The position numbers and the translations under genes are program-made. A DNA stretch of 64,000 nt. Source: Manduca sexta. Its lineage: Eukaryota; Arthropoda; Insecta; Lepidoptera; Sphingidae. Under the pieces are notes generated by a model. The model was not told the DNA's origin. It searched no databases and was given only the letters and a program-made list of their open reading frames with translations. The first letter of the stretch is position 1, and every line of letters begins with the position of its first letter. The stretch lies in contig NC_051135.1 of the NCBI RefSeq assembly GCF_014839805.1, forward strand, positions 11,039,291 to 11,103,290, written 5' to 3'. Positions 23,858 through 35,780 of this stretch are shown one piece after another.

Positions 23858-25039
23858 GTAATTTCATAGTTATCGACATCATTCTACTACTTATGAAACT
23901 GAATTCGATCTAGATTGAAACAGATCAAACAATCCTTAGAGGTGAAATGAAACTGAAATGGCCTCGATATGCCTGGCCTAATGACCGTCTGAGCACCAAT
24001 AATTGAACAAACACCCGCGGTGAAAGAAATTGGATAAAACATTTACGCTTTCCGTTATTGTATTTTGTGAGAACGGGCTTTAGATTAAAAATACAATCAT
24101 GAGCCTTTTGAAGAATCGATTTGTCTTGTGAACTAGTCGCTGCCTGCGGCTCCTATCGTGTCAAGTAACGCACGTCCTTTATTTAATTCCTGGATAATTG
24201 TTAGTCCATAAAATAACTTTCGCCTGTCTGCATAAACTTTTAATTTATAATATTAGTGTTGTTTCAATCAGGACGGAAGAATTAAATTGACTGGCAAGTT
24301 TCATATTTATTATCTGGTCGACCCACTATCTAACCTCTGTACCAATTACAATTAGGTGGAGTGTAGTCACTGCCAATCAGATAAAAACAATTATGATATA
24401 CTAGCAACGCATTTCCTTTGCTCCCTGTTCCTTTTTACACATCAGTTTATCTCACTCCAATATGTAGTCAATGCAACACACTTATTCAAACATGTTACGG
24501 GAAAATATTGATATGACTTTTCTTAAAAAAAAAGTCTAGCAAGCTATTTGTATAGAAGAACTGCTACTACGTAATATACTGACATCAAAAAAGGAAAACA
24601 CAAAAACTTTTCCAATATGCAGTTTCCGTAGAAAATTGCCTTGAGGAAAAACCGGCCTTGGAGAAAATCCATGATCCACAATTTGCGGTGAATATATTAC
24701 CATTTGAAATCAAAACGTAGACGTTTGCTCGTGTAAGTATTCACACGAAGTTACTCATGCGGTAACTAAAATGAGGTTGAGGCTGCAAATCGGTTAGTTC
24801 TTGGGTTCCAACCTAAGCCACACACTCAAAATGTATGTTCTCTGTCTTTAATTTAAAACGAATGTAAATATGTATTATTTTTAAATAATTAAATACTGAT
24901 TGCGAATTTACTATTTAAAAAAGTCCAAAATAACTGTTTCATTGTATACTTTTACGAGATAAAAGTAGCCCATATTTTAATGTAGGACATGGTCTATCTG
25001 TGTAACAAATTTCATCCAAATCCATTCAGTGCATTGACG

Positions 25040-25262
25040 TATATTCTACCGATAGATACGAACGTCCATATAAACTATCTGTTCAAAATCTGCAGTTAGA
25101 ACTATAGTTCGCTGCAGCGCTAAAACATCAATCGTCGTCTAACCAAAGTTTTTACACATACAGTCCTAAGCGTTTTAAATAGAGTATAAGCTAAAATGGC
25201 AAAGGCTATAGTATACTGCAATCCAAAACCGGATTGCCGTACACTTCAGTTGAACAGAGTAA
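25040..25262 (-). repeat. Interspersed repeat, family C, copy 2
   Basis: Reverse-complement match to 654-880, ending at right with 'cacttcagttgaacagag'. The stretch before it (24950-25040), with 'agatagtagcccat'-like text, looks like more of the same retroelement. No gene is visible between 23860 and 25040. Confidence 0.6.
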
Positions 25263-26187
25263 GTATTTGGAACGCCAAAGTAGTAGTACATAGTGCATGA
25301 ATGATCCAGTGGTTTACTCTCAACATACATCCAAACATAATATCCAGCATTTCCTTAATATAAATTTCGTTGGAACACATACATAAAAAATCATCCGTAA
25401 TTCCCAACAAATCTACATAATAGCTGCGGGAAGATTCAATCTCTACATTGATTAAAGGAATTAATTCCGTCTGAGCGTTGCTCAATCGTTAAGTGGAAGC
25501 CAGGGGGACTGTTCGTACTCTGTTTTATTGTAGTAATCAGACCTACGTATGTTTCTTTCGAGTATTTTTTTTATATCATAGCAACGCGAAACTATCCTTG
25601 GAGTTAAGTACCGTGAAGCCGAAAGAAAATGTCAATCTGCAAGAAATTAAATATTCCAAAATTTTTGGCTCAGGTTTAATCCACATTTAATATTACAATA
25701 ACCGCTAAATTACTTTATGTCTGTTACGGTAATTTTAATAATACTCAATAGGGAATACACTTAAAACATAAGATAAGATATGTAGACTAAATTCTATCAC
25801 GAAAAAGTTTATAGAGCACCTTTATACTTAGAAATGTCTTCAACTCAGGCAGTGAGTAACACTACTATAATTAGACTATACGTATTTTGTATCGTATTTT
25901 ACTGAGTTTAATATCAGCATTTCACATAATATAACAAAATAAAATAAAAATGATTAGTGGTAACTGAACACCTTTAAACACGTAAGCACGCCAGTATCAA
26001 ATCTCAGCGGCAGCATTAGAGAGGGCGAGCAAATGCTCGGGTTCAGGCACTTACAAGACTTAGCGCAGTGCCTTGGCAGGGAGCATTTTCTAGAGTACCC
26101 TGTGAACGAACAAACCATTTAAGATAGGAGAACTTTTTTATACTCCTGCCTGAAACCTTGGCGGTTAAGGATATCAGTGCTAAAGGA
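25263..26187. other. Intergenic DNA, no gene seen
   Basis: Open frames at 25246-25485 (-) and 25493-25690 (+) are short and unrecognisable. Nothing else can be supported here. Confidence 0.4.
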
Positions 26188-27143
26188 CATTTTTCTGTGC
26201 TCATACATAATTCACCCCAGAACCAACAACAATGGAAAAATGTTTGTAATATTTAGAATCATTAATATGTTCTCATGACATATTATTTATTAAACGGACA
26301 AGCTGGGATATCGCGTTAATCCAAAAAAAAGATTAGATTTTGAGGTTATAATTAATAGTGAGAGTCTAGTTTATTTGTCTCTGATGAGGGAAGTGTGAGT
26401 GACGTTGAATTGAACAATGAAGTAAGAATTAGAGATGCTACTCGACTAGATTCTGGTTCGATAATATCGGTAATTTAGACAAAAATCGATTTTATTCAAC
26501 ATAGTGTTCTTTTTAATCAGGAAAATATTTAGAGGGACCTTTATCCCGGAAAAACCTTCACACGAGCGGATCCGATAGTAATTTGATATGGATTATGGAG
26601 AGAGTTTGAGGCCCCGGGATGGAGGCAGTGAGAAGAACGTTACTTTTTTGTGTATAATTATGCTCTGCTATCTGTACAGCCAGGGCGGGTCACTAATATA
26701 GAATCTAATTAAACAAAGTAAATCAATATTAATTAAAAACTAAAAAAAGACTTTTTTTACACACGGCTTGATCTATAAACAATTTAGTCCTAAAACTAAA
26801 TACTTACTTATTTGAGACGCATCCACTGCTCGATTAAATATTATTATAATAATGAAAGAAAATATCGCGTCACAAATCGAATATATTAACATGTTTCAAT
26901 AATTAATTATCGGTAATTAGATTTATCGTTTTGTCGAACCGGTACATCTCTGTAGACAATTAGTTGTAAACATGTCGGCGACTTTGACTTTAAGTCGTTA
27001 CAATACTTTTATATATTCTTTTTAGATGTAACAGCTTGTCCGTTTATACACATATTTGCAAGTAATATAAAAAAATACATAAATAATTATGGTGCAAGTC
27101 ACACCTTTGTTGGTTCTGGGGCCGTTTTCGACTATGCCCTTTG
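26188..27143 (+). mobile_element. Non-autonomous DNA transposon, family T, about 950 bp
   Basis: The left end contains 'aaaggacat' and 'ccccagaaccaacaa'; the right end is its inverted form ('ttgttggttctgggg', then 'atgccctttg'). Subterminal 'aacggacaagctg' also appears inverted near 27020. The right two-thirds matches 48367-49205 in reverse complement, and the left terminal 160 bases match 52545-52716 in reverse complement. No transposase ORF is present. The superfamily is unassigned. Confidence 0.75.
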
Positions 27144-29150
27144 TATACAAGTAGGTAAATAATATTAATTAGCAATTTAATAGAGAATTAATTAGCAATA
27201 TGTCTGCGTTGATTTATAAGAATTAAGTTATTTGTATCCCAAAAAAATATATGACGGTACTTTAATCCCGGAACACTTTCAAACGGGCAAAACCCCAAGC
27301 AAAAGCCTGTTATATATAGACTATACCATAGGGATTAAGTATATTATTATTACCATTATATTACGACATATTCGGATATATAAAGCAAAATTACCCCATA
27401 ATGTCGCCATAAAACACATAAAACCATGCTCTTCACGGATCGTGTAAACATAATATTTGACCTAGATTACCATCACAATACTCCGAACAAATAAACGTAC
27501 ACATATTTTATAGATGGCAATTTATTTGTATAGCATGAAAAATAATAAATCCATCGTTAGACTTGGTAGAGCTACACTGTAAACATATCTATTGTACGGT
27601 ACCCTATGACTTGGGCGATTTGAAGTTAGTCACAAAGGCGGCGTCTGTGGTCACTCGCCAGTCATCAATAAATACTTTGTCGTCATTCGTGACAAACTTC
27701 AAGCCGGCCGTGACTGAATGACTGTACTGTAAATGAGTGGGTCCGGTCGAATGAATTAGTCATTGTCTCATACAAAAAGACAGTAACAGGTTTCTATTCC
27801 GGATCATACGGCAAATATTTTCTGAAGACCTTTCACTTCCCGCCTAATCCTTTCTTTACTTTGGGGCTAGCATCCATGATCTTTATTAAATTGTATGCGT
27901 TTATGGACAAAGGACCTTTCAACATCAGGTAACCCCTTTTCATTTAGCGGGATTTACTTTATAAAAGTGCAATTTAAAAAGGCGACGGTTAAATATACAA
28001 GTCACTAACACTGAGTTAAACTGTTATGGTATTGTACCGACACTCTATTGATTTGTGCTTCCACCATTCGACGATATAGTTTAGAAAATTGCTCAAAGCT
28101 GTACATCTGTATCACGCACGAATCCACGTTTTTGCATTTTGTACTCGTTTTTGAGCTGTATTTTCCGCTCAATAGGAACTATTTTTCATTTTACTTGTGA
28201 TAGAATTTTCGATTTTTATTTGTAGCCTACTCTTAGAGATAGCATCCTTTTAGCACTCCAGAACACAGCACAAAGGAATGTAGTAATATACCTCATTCAT
28301 AGTAATACAGAATTATACCTGAATAGCTTTTGCTGGCGTATCCACAAGTGCGGAATAGCGTTCCCGGCCTTTTAGGGGATAGATGCATGATCTTACATAG
28401 TGTTTTTTACGCGTTAATGTGTTATGATTTTGTTTTATTGATCCCAGTGTACGAGTATACAGCAAGACAGGGTCAGTTTGACATTGCGTTATTTAGTGAA
28501 ATCATATATTTATTTTCTCAAAAATAACACAAGTTACTTGAACCGTAGATCTAAAATAATAAAGTGTAATTTCGTACAAAATATATTTTAATAAGAAGTA
28601 ATTTTAATAAATACTTTTACGCGCTCTAATATTCGTCACAGCGGCAACATCACTCTTTCAGTCAGAATTACACAAGCGCATCCCGTATTCGCACTAAATT
28701 ACAAAATGATAAATAAATCAGAAAAGTAATACTAATGATTTTTAGTGAAAATATTCATTATTCATGCCTGATTTTTGAGACAATGTTAGCAGCGGTAAAA
28801 AGGAGTCTGGTTTTATTTAAGAAACATCAGAATGGTCCTGTATATTTTTTTTTAACCAAGCGTACATTCAACGACGTCCATTCGGACGTATATACACGTA
28901 ACATAAACCTAAATAAATAAACGACGTGTCATAACGGTACACAGTTTTCGACACGGTTCGTCCATTACTAGCGATGTTGAGTGCTATACAGTGGGTAGAT
29001 TGCTAAATGTAGGAAGTGCACGAAAGTACTTTGTTTTCCCCGTTTTATAAGTTGCGATCAGTCTTGAAATCGCGCAATAGTCTAACACATCTTTTAGCGA
29101 GAAAATCGTAATCTCGCGTCGAAGAAGCATAGAATATAATGTACAAGTTT
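27144..29150. other. Intergenic DNA with a family F fragment, no gene seen
   Basis: 27232-27300 carries the 'tttaatcccggaacac' fragment of a LINE-like tail. The remaining sequence has only short open frames (28330-28527, 28735-28920) that resemble nothing known. Confidence 0.4.
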
Positions 29151-29290
29151 ATACTAATATTATAAAGGGGAAATGTTTGTGAGTTTGTTTATTTGTAGGG
29201 CCTAAATTTTTAAACTACTGAACAGATTGAATATTCTTTCACTAATATGAAGCTACATTATTTCTGAGTGGCATGGGCTAAGGCCAACCA
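29150..29290 (+). repeat. LINE-like 3' region fragment
   Basis: 'gaaatgtttgtgagtttgtt' followed by 'aactactgaacagattgaat' is the typical text of insect RTE/CR1-like 3' ends. The extent is approximate. The following 1.8 kb to the beta-subunit gene shows no supported gene; the overlapping open frames at 30210-30542 (-) and 30469-30705 (+) have no recognisable motif. Confidence 0.45.
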
Positions 29291-31147
29291 TTACCTAATT
29301 TCTCATGTACTTCTATCAAAACAAACACATAAGCGGAAGCCGTTAGTTCCTAAAACTGTTCTACCAAATTCACTCCCAAACATTTAGATAAGATTTTAAG
29401 GCTTGTTTTATCTGGTCTCAGATAATGGCTCGTCGCGGCACAAAACAAATGCATTCAATTTTGGCCCTCGTTACGAATGTTTCCTGAAATTTATATCTTA
29501 GACAAAAGTCCTGTCTCTTGTAAATATTTTATTTATTTAATATATTTGTTGATAGAAATGATATTGTTTAATGTGTTTACGCTTCAATTAGGATAGCTAA
29601 ATGGTGAAGTGGTCCATCGCTCACTTCTCTAAATACAAAAATTATAATATATTGAAACTACACTTCTACGACTTAATTTAACTTAGTCATATCCAATATA
29701 AATATGACCGTACCCAAACTTTAAACCGGATTTCATCTCTAACACTTAGATATAAAGACAAAATGTCCACTGACACAATCGTACTTCCCCAATGCTGCTA
29801 GACGTCACACAAAAACCTGGTACCTTATAAACCGCAGAGGAAAGACCTCTTTAGAATCAAACTGCTTAATATTCATAAGCAGTATTATTCTATACTAAAC
29901 CTCGACTTCTGAATCTCATGAGTATACCCTATCGTGTTCAGTTAATCTTAAACAAATAAATTTCCCCAAACTGAGATTGAATAATGTATGCGCTTCTATT
30001 TAGGATGACCGCAAACTAACGACTCCCGACGAGTAATAATACATTAATTTTGCATAACGTACACATGAACGCGAATTTCCGATTAAATATATTAAGTTAC
30101 ATTTATAATGATACTAAAATCAACTTTAAACCTCTGCGCTACTTTAGCGTTACGACACTTAGTTAAAAATACGTTTTCATAAAAGCTTTACACAAGACTT
30201 ATGGTTACATTAACGTAATAGAAAAGCGAGATATTTTTGTAAAACTAAATCCAAACTATTAAAATAGGGCTGCTGAGATTCACTCATAACAAGTTTATTT
30301 GGAACATGCAGGCTTAAAACTATTAGTCTAAAACAAAATACAACATTCCAGGCAGGCAAAAATAATAAATATAATCGTTTAAGTAAATTTACGTATAGGA
30401 GACTAAAGATTTTCTTTAAACTCATAAATGCAGCCAACAACAAGAGTTCGCCACTCACAAACAGCAAAATGGTCGTTTCCCTAACCAAGACCCAAGCAAC
30501 TAGTTGGTCGACTATCGCCAATCTGCGGTCAGCCTCCTTCATTACTATTCCAATTCAGAAGAGCCGCAGAGCACCGCTTTGGATTCACACGCCACTGAAA
30601 ATAGATTTCAGCTTATCTGATCCCATTGAGATTTGCGTTTTGGAACTATTTTCCAATGTAAATTTCCTTCGATTGCTGCTGTTCATGCATCCTGCTTCTT
30701 ATTGAGCATGTATTTTATTGGAATTTCTTGATTTTCTTGTAGCTATTTTAATGCTACTGCAGTTTTGGGTTTAGTAGTCTTTAAAGTAATTTATTCCGGT
30801 AAAACACTAGAAGCAGCTTTTTCGCCTTTTAAATAATAAATCTATATGAATTCAAGGATTTTAATCTTAAGATAGAATGAACAATCAAAATAGACTTACT
30901 TGGAAATTGTAAAATCCACTGAGAATCAAGTTGAGAATAAACGCAGAAACGGAATAGAATCTAAAATAAATTGCTATACGTAAACTTTGGTAGACGACGT
31001 TGTTAAACTGTCTAGCAGTTTTAGGTCTTCCATCTTGCGATATACGAACTAGGACGTTTTGTGAAAGAACTCGAACAAACTGAATTTTATTTTAACGTAC
31101 ATAAAGGAAAATTTATATTTTTGTTGTAAGTAAAATAATATATTTAC

Positions 31148-31153
31148 TTTATT
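31148..31153 (-). terminator. Polyadenylation signal of the beta-subunit gene
   Basis: AATAAA on the - strand, about 145 bases past the stop codon at 31296-31298, is the nearest clear hexamer. Confidence 0.5.
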
Positions 31154-31295
31154 GGAATACCATATAAAATATACTCATTCATAAGACTGATTGGGAAAAT
31201 CTTTGGGAACCATTAAGACGTAATTCAATAATTAAACATTTGTGAAATTTGTATATTTATAATTTTACACATACATACATATTATACTATACAGA

Positions 31296-32252
31296 TTATA
31301 CACTACGACTAGTTTTGTTCGAAACAACTTCTTCAGGAGCAACATAAACCACAAACTCAACGCTCGACGGACCTTTATCGTACCACAACTTACATTCTAT
31401 CGCCAGTGACAACCCTACAGTAAAGTTCGTCAATTGCATTGCCACTAGGGGTGATATGTCATCCAAATCCATAGGAAATAAACTAGGATCAAACCCTGGA
31501 GGATCTGGATAATACTTTATCCTACCAATATGTTCTTTATCGTATGAATTGCTACCTCCACATTGCAACCACAATTTCTTGTCTTGCCTCATCCATTCCT
31601 GGACTTCGCGCGGCGCTGATTTTGCTTTCACTGAATCTATTTCAAGCGGCTTACCTGCCCATCTCCACTGCTTATTGATTCTTATTAACACACAAGGAGT
31701 ATCACCATAACCATAAGGGGACTGTCCACACACTCCTAAGCTATTTACATCTCTCTTTTTCCTATAGTTATAAAGGAGATTATCGATTGCATGTACATAC
31801 TTCAAATAATCTTCTTCTTTGTTCTCTCTGTACCAGATGAGAGGATAATTGGTTTCTGAAGTCGGTGTTGCTGTAAGACCAACTCCTCTCTCATCATAAG
31901 TAAGTAATTGCTCTTTGTCTATAGATTGATAGTCTAACGTATGCTTCATGATCTTCAAAGACCCGTAAAGGAATATTAAGGTGAATGTCGACAAGAATAT
32001 CAGATACATGATGGAATAGAGGATTATACAAATCCAACTTTTGCAAGTCCTTCCACAGAATGTTTTCTTTTGCCTGTTATAAAGGAACTTTAGGCATCTG
32101 TCCATGCACGGCGGTTCTGGTTCCGACCGATTGACTGGTAACCTCTGATCTCTGGAAGTGGATGGTAAAGATGTCGATAACGAAGGATCTTTGTGTAGAA
32201 GCAATGGGGATGGCGACCTTTTGCTATAAAACGATCTCTTCTTTGGTGCCAT
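31296..32252 (-). CDS. Na+/K+-transporting ATPase beta subunit, nervana-like, single exon
   Basis: The beta subunit is the type II membrane glycoprotein that assembles with, and delivers, the Na+/K+-ATPase alpha subunit. The frame is 318 codons, uninterrupted. Layout: a Ser/Pro-rich basic cytoplasmic tail of about 70 residues; the family signature RTCKSWICIILYS into one membrane span at about 73-98; then the ectodomain. Family motifs are VCGQSPYGYGDTPCVLIRIN (Cys175/Cys187), LWLQCGG (Cys231), GRIKYYPDPPGF, SPLVAMQL and IECKLW (Cys287). Sequons are NFT (276) and NKT (312). The ATG at 32252 is used because it has a strong context (A at -3, G at +4); the open frame extends five codons upstream only from a GTG. 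Family members normally have six ectodomain cysteines in three pairs; only two pairs are visible. The lack of introns suggests a retrogene or a secondarily intronless paralogue. It is far from chp and divergently placed. Confidence 0.93.
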   Translation of the reverse strand: MAPKKRSFYSKRSPSPLLLHKDPSLSTSLPSTSRDQRLPVNRSEPEPPCMDRCLKFLYNRQKKTFCGRTCKSWICIILYSIMYLIFLSTFTLIFLYGSLKIMKHTLDYQSIDKEQLLTYDERGVGLTATPTSETNYPLIWYRENKEEDYLKYVHAIDNLLYNYRKKRDVNSLGVCGQSPYGYGDTPCVLIRINKQWRWAGKPLEIDSVKAKSAPREVQEWMRQDKKLWLQCGGSNSYDKEHIGRIKYYPDPPGFDPSLFPMDLDDISPLVAMQLTNFTVGLSLAIECKLWYDKGPSSVEFVVYVAPEEVVSNKTSRSV

Positions 32253-33237
32253 TTTGAATGATAGCACCTATTTATTCATTGTTTATTAATTTTATAATTG
32301 TAAACACATTGTATTTAAAATCATTGTGGCCGCGAGCACGTCATTTGTGACAGTTTATGCATTCTTTCATCTTCATAGAGTTTTGTATATTTTTTTTATT
32401 TGTGGTATATATAGCTTTTAATTTTATTTGATATTCAACTTTAAAAATTAAATTCAAACCAGATTTTTATATCATAAAATCCAATTTTAATCAATTCAAT
32501 GTGGATGTCAGCAAACAGGATAATCTCTTTTTAAGTACCAACAGATGTCGCAAATGTTCTTAACTGTAATATTATTTTAATATTAATGTTCGAATGGAAA
32601 TACATTTTTACAGCACAATAAACACATAAATATTGTTTTGTAGCTGATTATTTATGCTTTTAGGCATAATTGGGCATTACGTACTAATGCACCAATATTT
32701 CGCCGAACCATAAATCGTACCCACGTAACCCACAAATTACAAGCCAATATCAGACACAAAATCAAATCCCAGGAACTTGGATCGAATATTTGACAAACGT
32801 ACGTAGAAATAACTCCAACTTGCATATGTTATGATTACTTATTGTACCTGAATTTAAACTAAGAATATTACAATTCACTACCACATTACCCATACACCAA
32901 ACAAGCGTTAAAAAATAAGTAATATTAATACTAAGTACAGCCAGAGAAATAAAGCATCCGAATAACAAGTAGTTTTAGTATTTCCAGACACTTACCATCA
33001 GAACAACTTTATCTATCTAGTTAAAATAAAAAAAATTAAAAACCTCTCCCTTTGAAGCGAATTAAGCGATTCGCCTGACATAAGTGGGAGTTCGCTCGAA
33101 AGCACTAGAAAAACCGGCGTCGGCATGACCAGTTACTGGGGCGTAATGTCGTCTAATTGCAGAAAACGACTACAACAATGGAAATATGGATGCTAGAATG
33201 AATATCTAAGCACGACTTTATTTATTTTTTTATTGCG
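32253..33237. other. Upstream region of the beta-subunit gene
   Basis: AT-rich and without a recognisable exon. The minus-strand promoter of the beta-subunit gene must start here, but no TATA box or initiator stands out. A 'tcgcctgacataagtgg' stretch near 33070 resembles family B text. Confidence 0.35.
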
Positions 33238-33241
33238 TTAA

Positions 33242-33458
33242 GGCGATACCTCAAGGTCCATTTACATACATTTTAATATGACGAAATTTTAAAGGCAGAA
33301 ATATCCATGATTATTAATTATTTTTACGTTTTTCTTTCAACTGCGAGAACTAATCACTAACTAGACGTGAATTTAAATTCTTTACTTGCCAATACTTGTT
33401 TAGTTACCCAGATTAAAGGTGAAACAAAATGTATGAAAATGGACCTTGAGGTATCGCC
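33242..33458. mobile_element. 217-bp MITE with TTAA target duplication
   Basis: The terminal inverted repeats are about 33 bp long, beginning ggcgatacctcaaggtcc at the left after TTAA (33238-33241). The mirrored ggaccttgaggtatcgcc at the right is followed by TTAA (33459-33462). Arms differ at about one base. No ORF is present. TTAA duplication points to a piggyBac- or Kolobok-mobilised element. Confidence 0.88.
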
Positions 33459-33944
33459 TTAAAGAAGCAAGCGTTTCGCTTTATGGTAAGCAGTATCCGG
33501 CACCAATGGACTAAAGCAATGCTGAATTTCACGTGCGAGAATAAATATAACAATAATAAATATAATAAACAATATTTATAAATGTATTAGTAATCGGCTA
33601 CAGTTATCTTTACACCTACCTTGTTTATCTCAGCACTACCCTAACGTTGACTGAGAGAGAATGCCTAGAGCTAATGTCGATTTTTATGAACGAATTACAT
33701 AGTTAAAACAAAAGTCGCAGATATTCGAACAGAAAATAATGTCATCAAATTATTGATGGGTACAGAATTGAGTTATCATATTTGTATAATACTATTTATG
33801 TATGTATGTAATTATATGATATCTATACGTAACTTTTATATTTATTTATTATATTGGTCTTGTTAATGTCTCTACTGAGAGCTATGTTCACTATCACTGT
33901 TGCTCGTCAACTGAATTATCTTCTTTTTTTTCCATGAATGACGA

Positions 33945-34170
33945 GACAAGCGTGCCGACCATAAACAGTAGAAACACCAGCCAACACCTTGAATTACAAA
34001 GTATTGGTTGGTATTCCACTGCGCTCGTCATTCTGATACATGAGATGTTAAGTCTAATTATGTCCAATACTGGCTACAATTTTCTTTAAAGCGAAACACA
34101 ATAGTGACTCCACACTACACACAAGTGTAATAACGGATCTCTACCGAGAGCTGTGTTCAGTGTCACTGTT
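33945..34170 (-). repeat. Interspersed repeat, family B, copy 2
   Basis: Reverse-orientation copy with 'gacgagacaagcgtgccg', 'ccaacaccttgaattac' and 'cattctgatacatgagatg'. It is bracketed by two similar sequences, 33868-33912 and 34137-34182 ('gagagctatgttcactatc' against 'gagagctgtgttcagtgtc'). Confidence 0.65.
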
Positions 34171-34576
34171 GCTCGTTAACTTCAAATGTCAAATCAACCG
34201 CCGTAGTATTGCTAATGTCTATTCTATTTCTTTTAGGTCTTCAACCAGTGCTAATTACTAAGCCTTAAGTGCCACGAGTATTTAATGATAGTAATTTTGT
34301 CATTAAGTGGTTTTTTCTTTGATAATCTGTAATAGAAATGGAAATGGTAGATCGGTCACATGGAAAGTAATGTTATTGATAAAAATGTGCAAGTTTGTGA
34401 AGATATTTGTATGTTAATGTTTGTCAGAAATCGTTTCAGATTCAGATAGATATTTTGCTGGTATATTTTATATGAGCTCGGATAGCGACCGTACACAAGG
34501 TGCTTAAAGCCACCATAGTGGCCCACGTAAGTGTGTAGCTTTCCGGGATCAGCCTGTGTATATCCGGTTTCAAATA

Positions 34577-34897
34577 ATAATATCAGCCCTGTATTATATA
34601 CTTGCCCACTGCTGAGCACGGGCCTCCTCTACTACTGAGAGGGATTAGGCCTTAGTCTACCACGCTGGCCTAGTGCGGATTGGTAGACTTCACACACCTT
34701 CGAAATTCCTATAGAGAACTTTTCGGATGTGCAGGTTTCCTCACGATGTTTTCCTTCACCGTTAAAGCGAACGATAAACTCACAAAGAATACACACATGA
34801 TTTTTTAGAAAAGTCAGAGGTATGTGCCCTTGGGATTTGAACCTGCGGACATTCGTCTTGGCAGACCGTTCCACACCCAACTAGGCTATCGCCGCTT
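34577..34897 (-). repeat. tRNA-headed SINE, family 1
   Basis: Near full length: tail side 'aataatatcagccctg' at left, tRNA-like head at right ending 'ctaggctatcgccgctt'. The last 20 or so bases (ccaactaggctatcgccg) are repeated directly at 34901-34918. The open frame 34632-34880 is the SINE itself. Confidence 0.88.
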
Positions 34898-35477
34898 ATA
34901 TCCAACTAGGCTATCGCCGGTTTCAAAGGTTCGGCATTGTGTCGACTGCAGAGCGGTAATCATCTCTCGTCAGTCGTCATTCTACTAGACTTCACTCCAC
35001 ATACCATCAGATGCAAGTCGCCTTGCCGTGTTCATATAGAAAAAGAAAAGAAAGATAACATTTATTATAGTAGTGCTTCTTCTTCAGCCTTTGGACGTCC
35101 AATAGTGAACATTTTCCTTCTCCATAGTGTGCTAGTTATTAACACAATGCTAATGCGGGTTGCCGACCAAAATCTAAGTTAATTAGGCTCACATAGCTCA
35201 GACACTTTTCCCAGTTATATCCATATCACATATTATGTAAAGTTATGAATGTTCTATCTGTAATTTTCTCAACTGTGCGAGTTAAGTATTCTAACTTAGT
35301 TTAGCTTTTAGTCTGCAACTGCCATTACCAACAATAAAAGCAGTAGCAATTGTCAAAACACAAATGTCGCTAAAGCAAAAGCCACAAATTACAACACAAA
35401 CGTAATAATTTTGATAAAAGAAACAATAGCTGATATACTTGACGTAAAATTCTTTCAAATACAGAAAAAAAAACTCA

Positions 35478-35565
35478 ATATCACTTCGCCCAACACGGAA
35501 TTCGACCCAAGAACCTCAAAGCGAAAGTAGTCCACGTAAAACAACTACGATACCGAGGCACTCAT
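35478..35565 (-). repeat. tRNA-like SINE head fragment
   Basis: On the - strand it reads from a GCCTCGGTATCGTAGTTG A-box-like start to a B-box-like 'gggtcgaattccg'. It resembles the heads of family 2 SINEs. Pairing of arms is poor, so it is not called as a tRNA gene. Confidence 0.5.
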
Positions 35566-35780
35566 TCGTTGAATTGGACCTTCAAAACAATCTTTATAAT
35601 AATGACAGTAGGATTTAGAATAAGTAACAAATCTCTATACTCGTAAAACTCCAAGTCCTGGAACGCCACCGAGGCACTCATTCGTCGAATTGGACCTTCA
35701 AAACAATCTTTATAATAATGACAGTAGGATTTAGAATAAGTAACAAATCTCTATACTCGTAAAACTCCAAGTCCTGGAAC
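35552..35780. repeat. Tandem duplication, 116-bp period, two near-identical units
   Basis: 35552-35664 and 35668-35780 match almost perfectly: both run from 'accgaggcactcattcg' to 'ctccaagtcctggaac'. The visible difference is one T/C change (cattcgttg against cattcgtcg). The unit starts inside the SINE-head fragment. Confidence 0.9.

Noticed and set aside
30210..30705. Overlapping open frames of 110 (-) and 78 (+) codons
   Set aside because: No recognisable domain or exon context; the - strand frame is hydrophobic but not patterned like a known family.
32253..32267. Five-codon longer start for the beta-subunit frame
   Set aside because: The upstream 'start' is a GTG; the first ATG, at 32252, has a good context and suits a eukaryotic gene.
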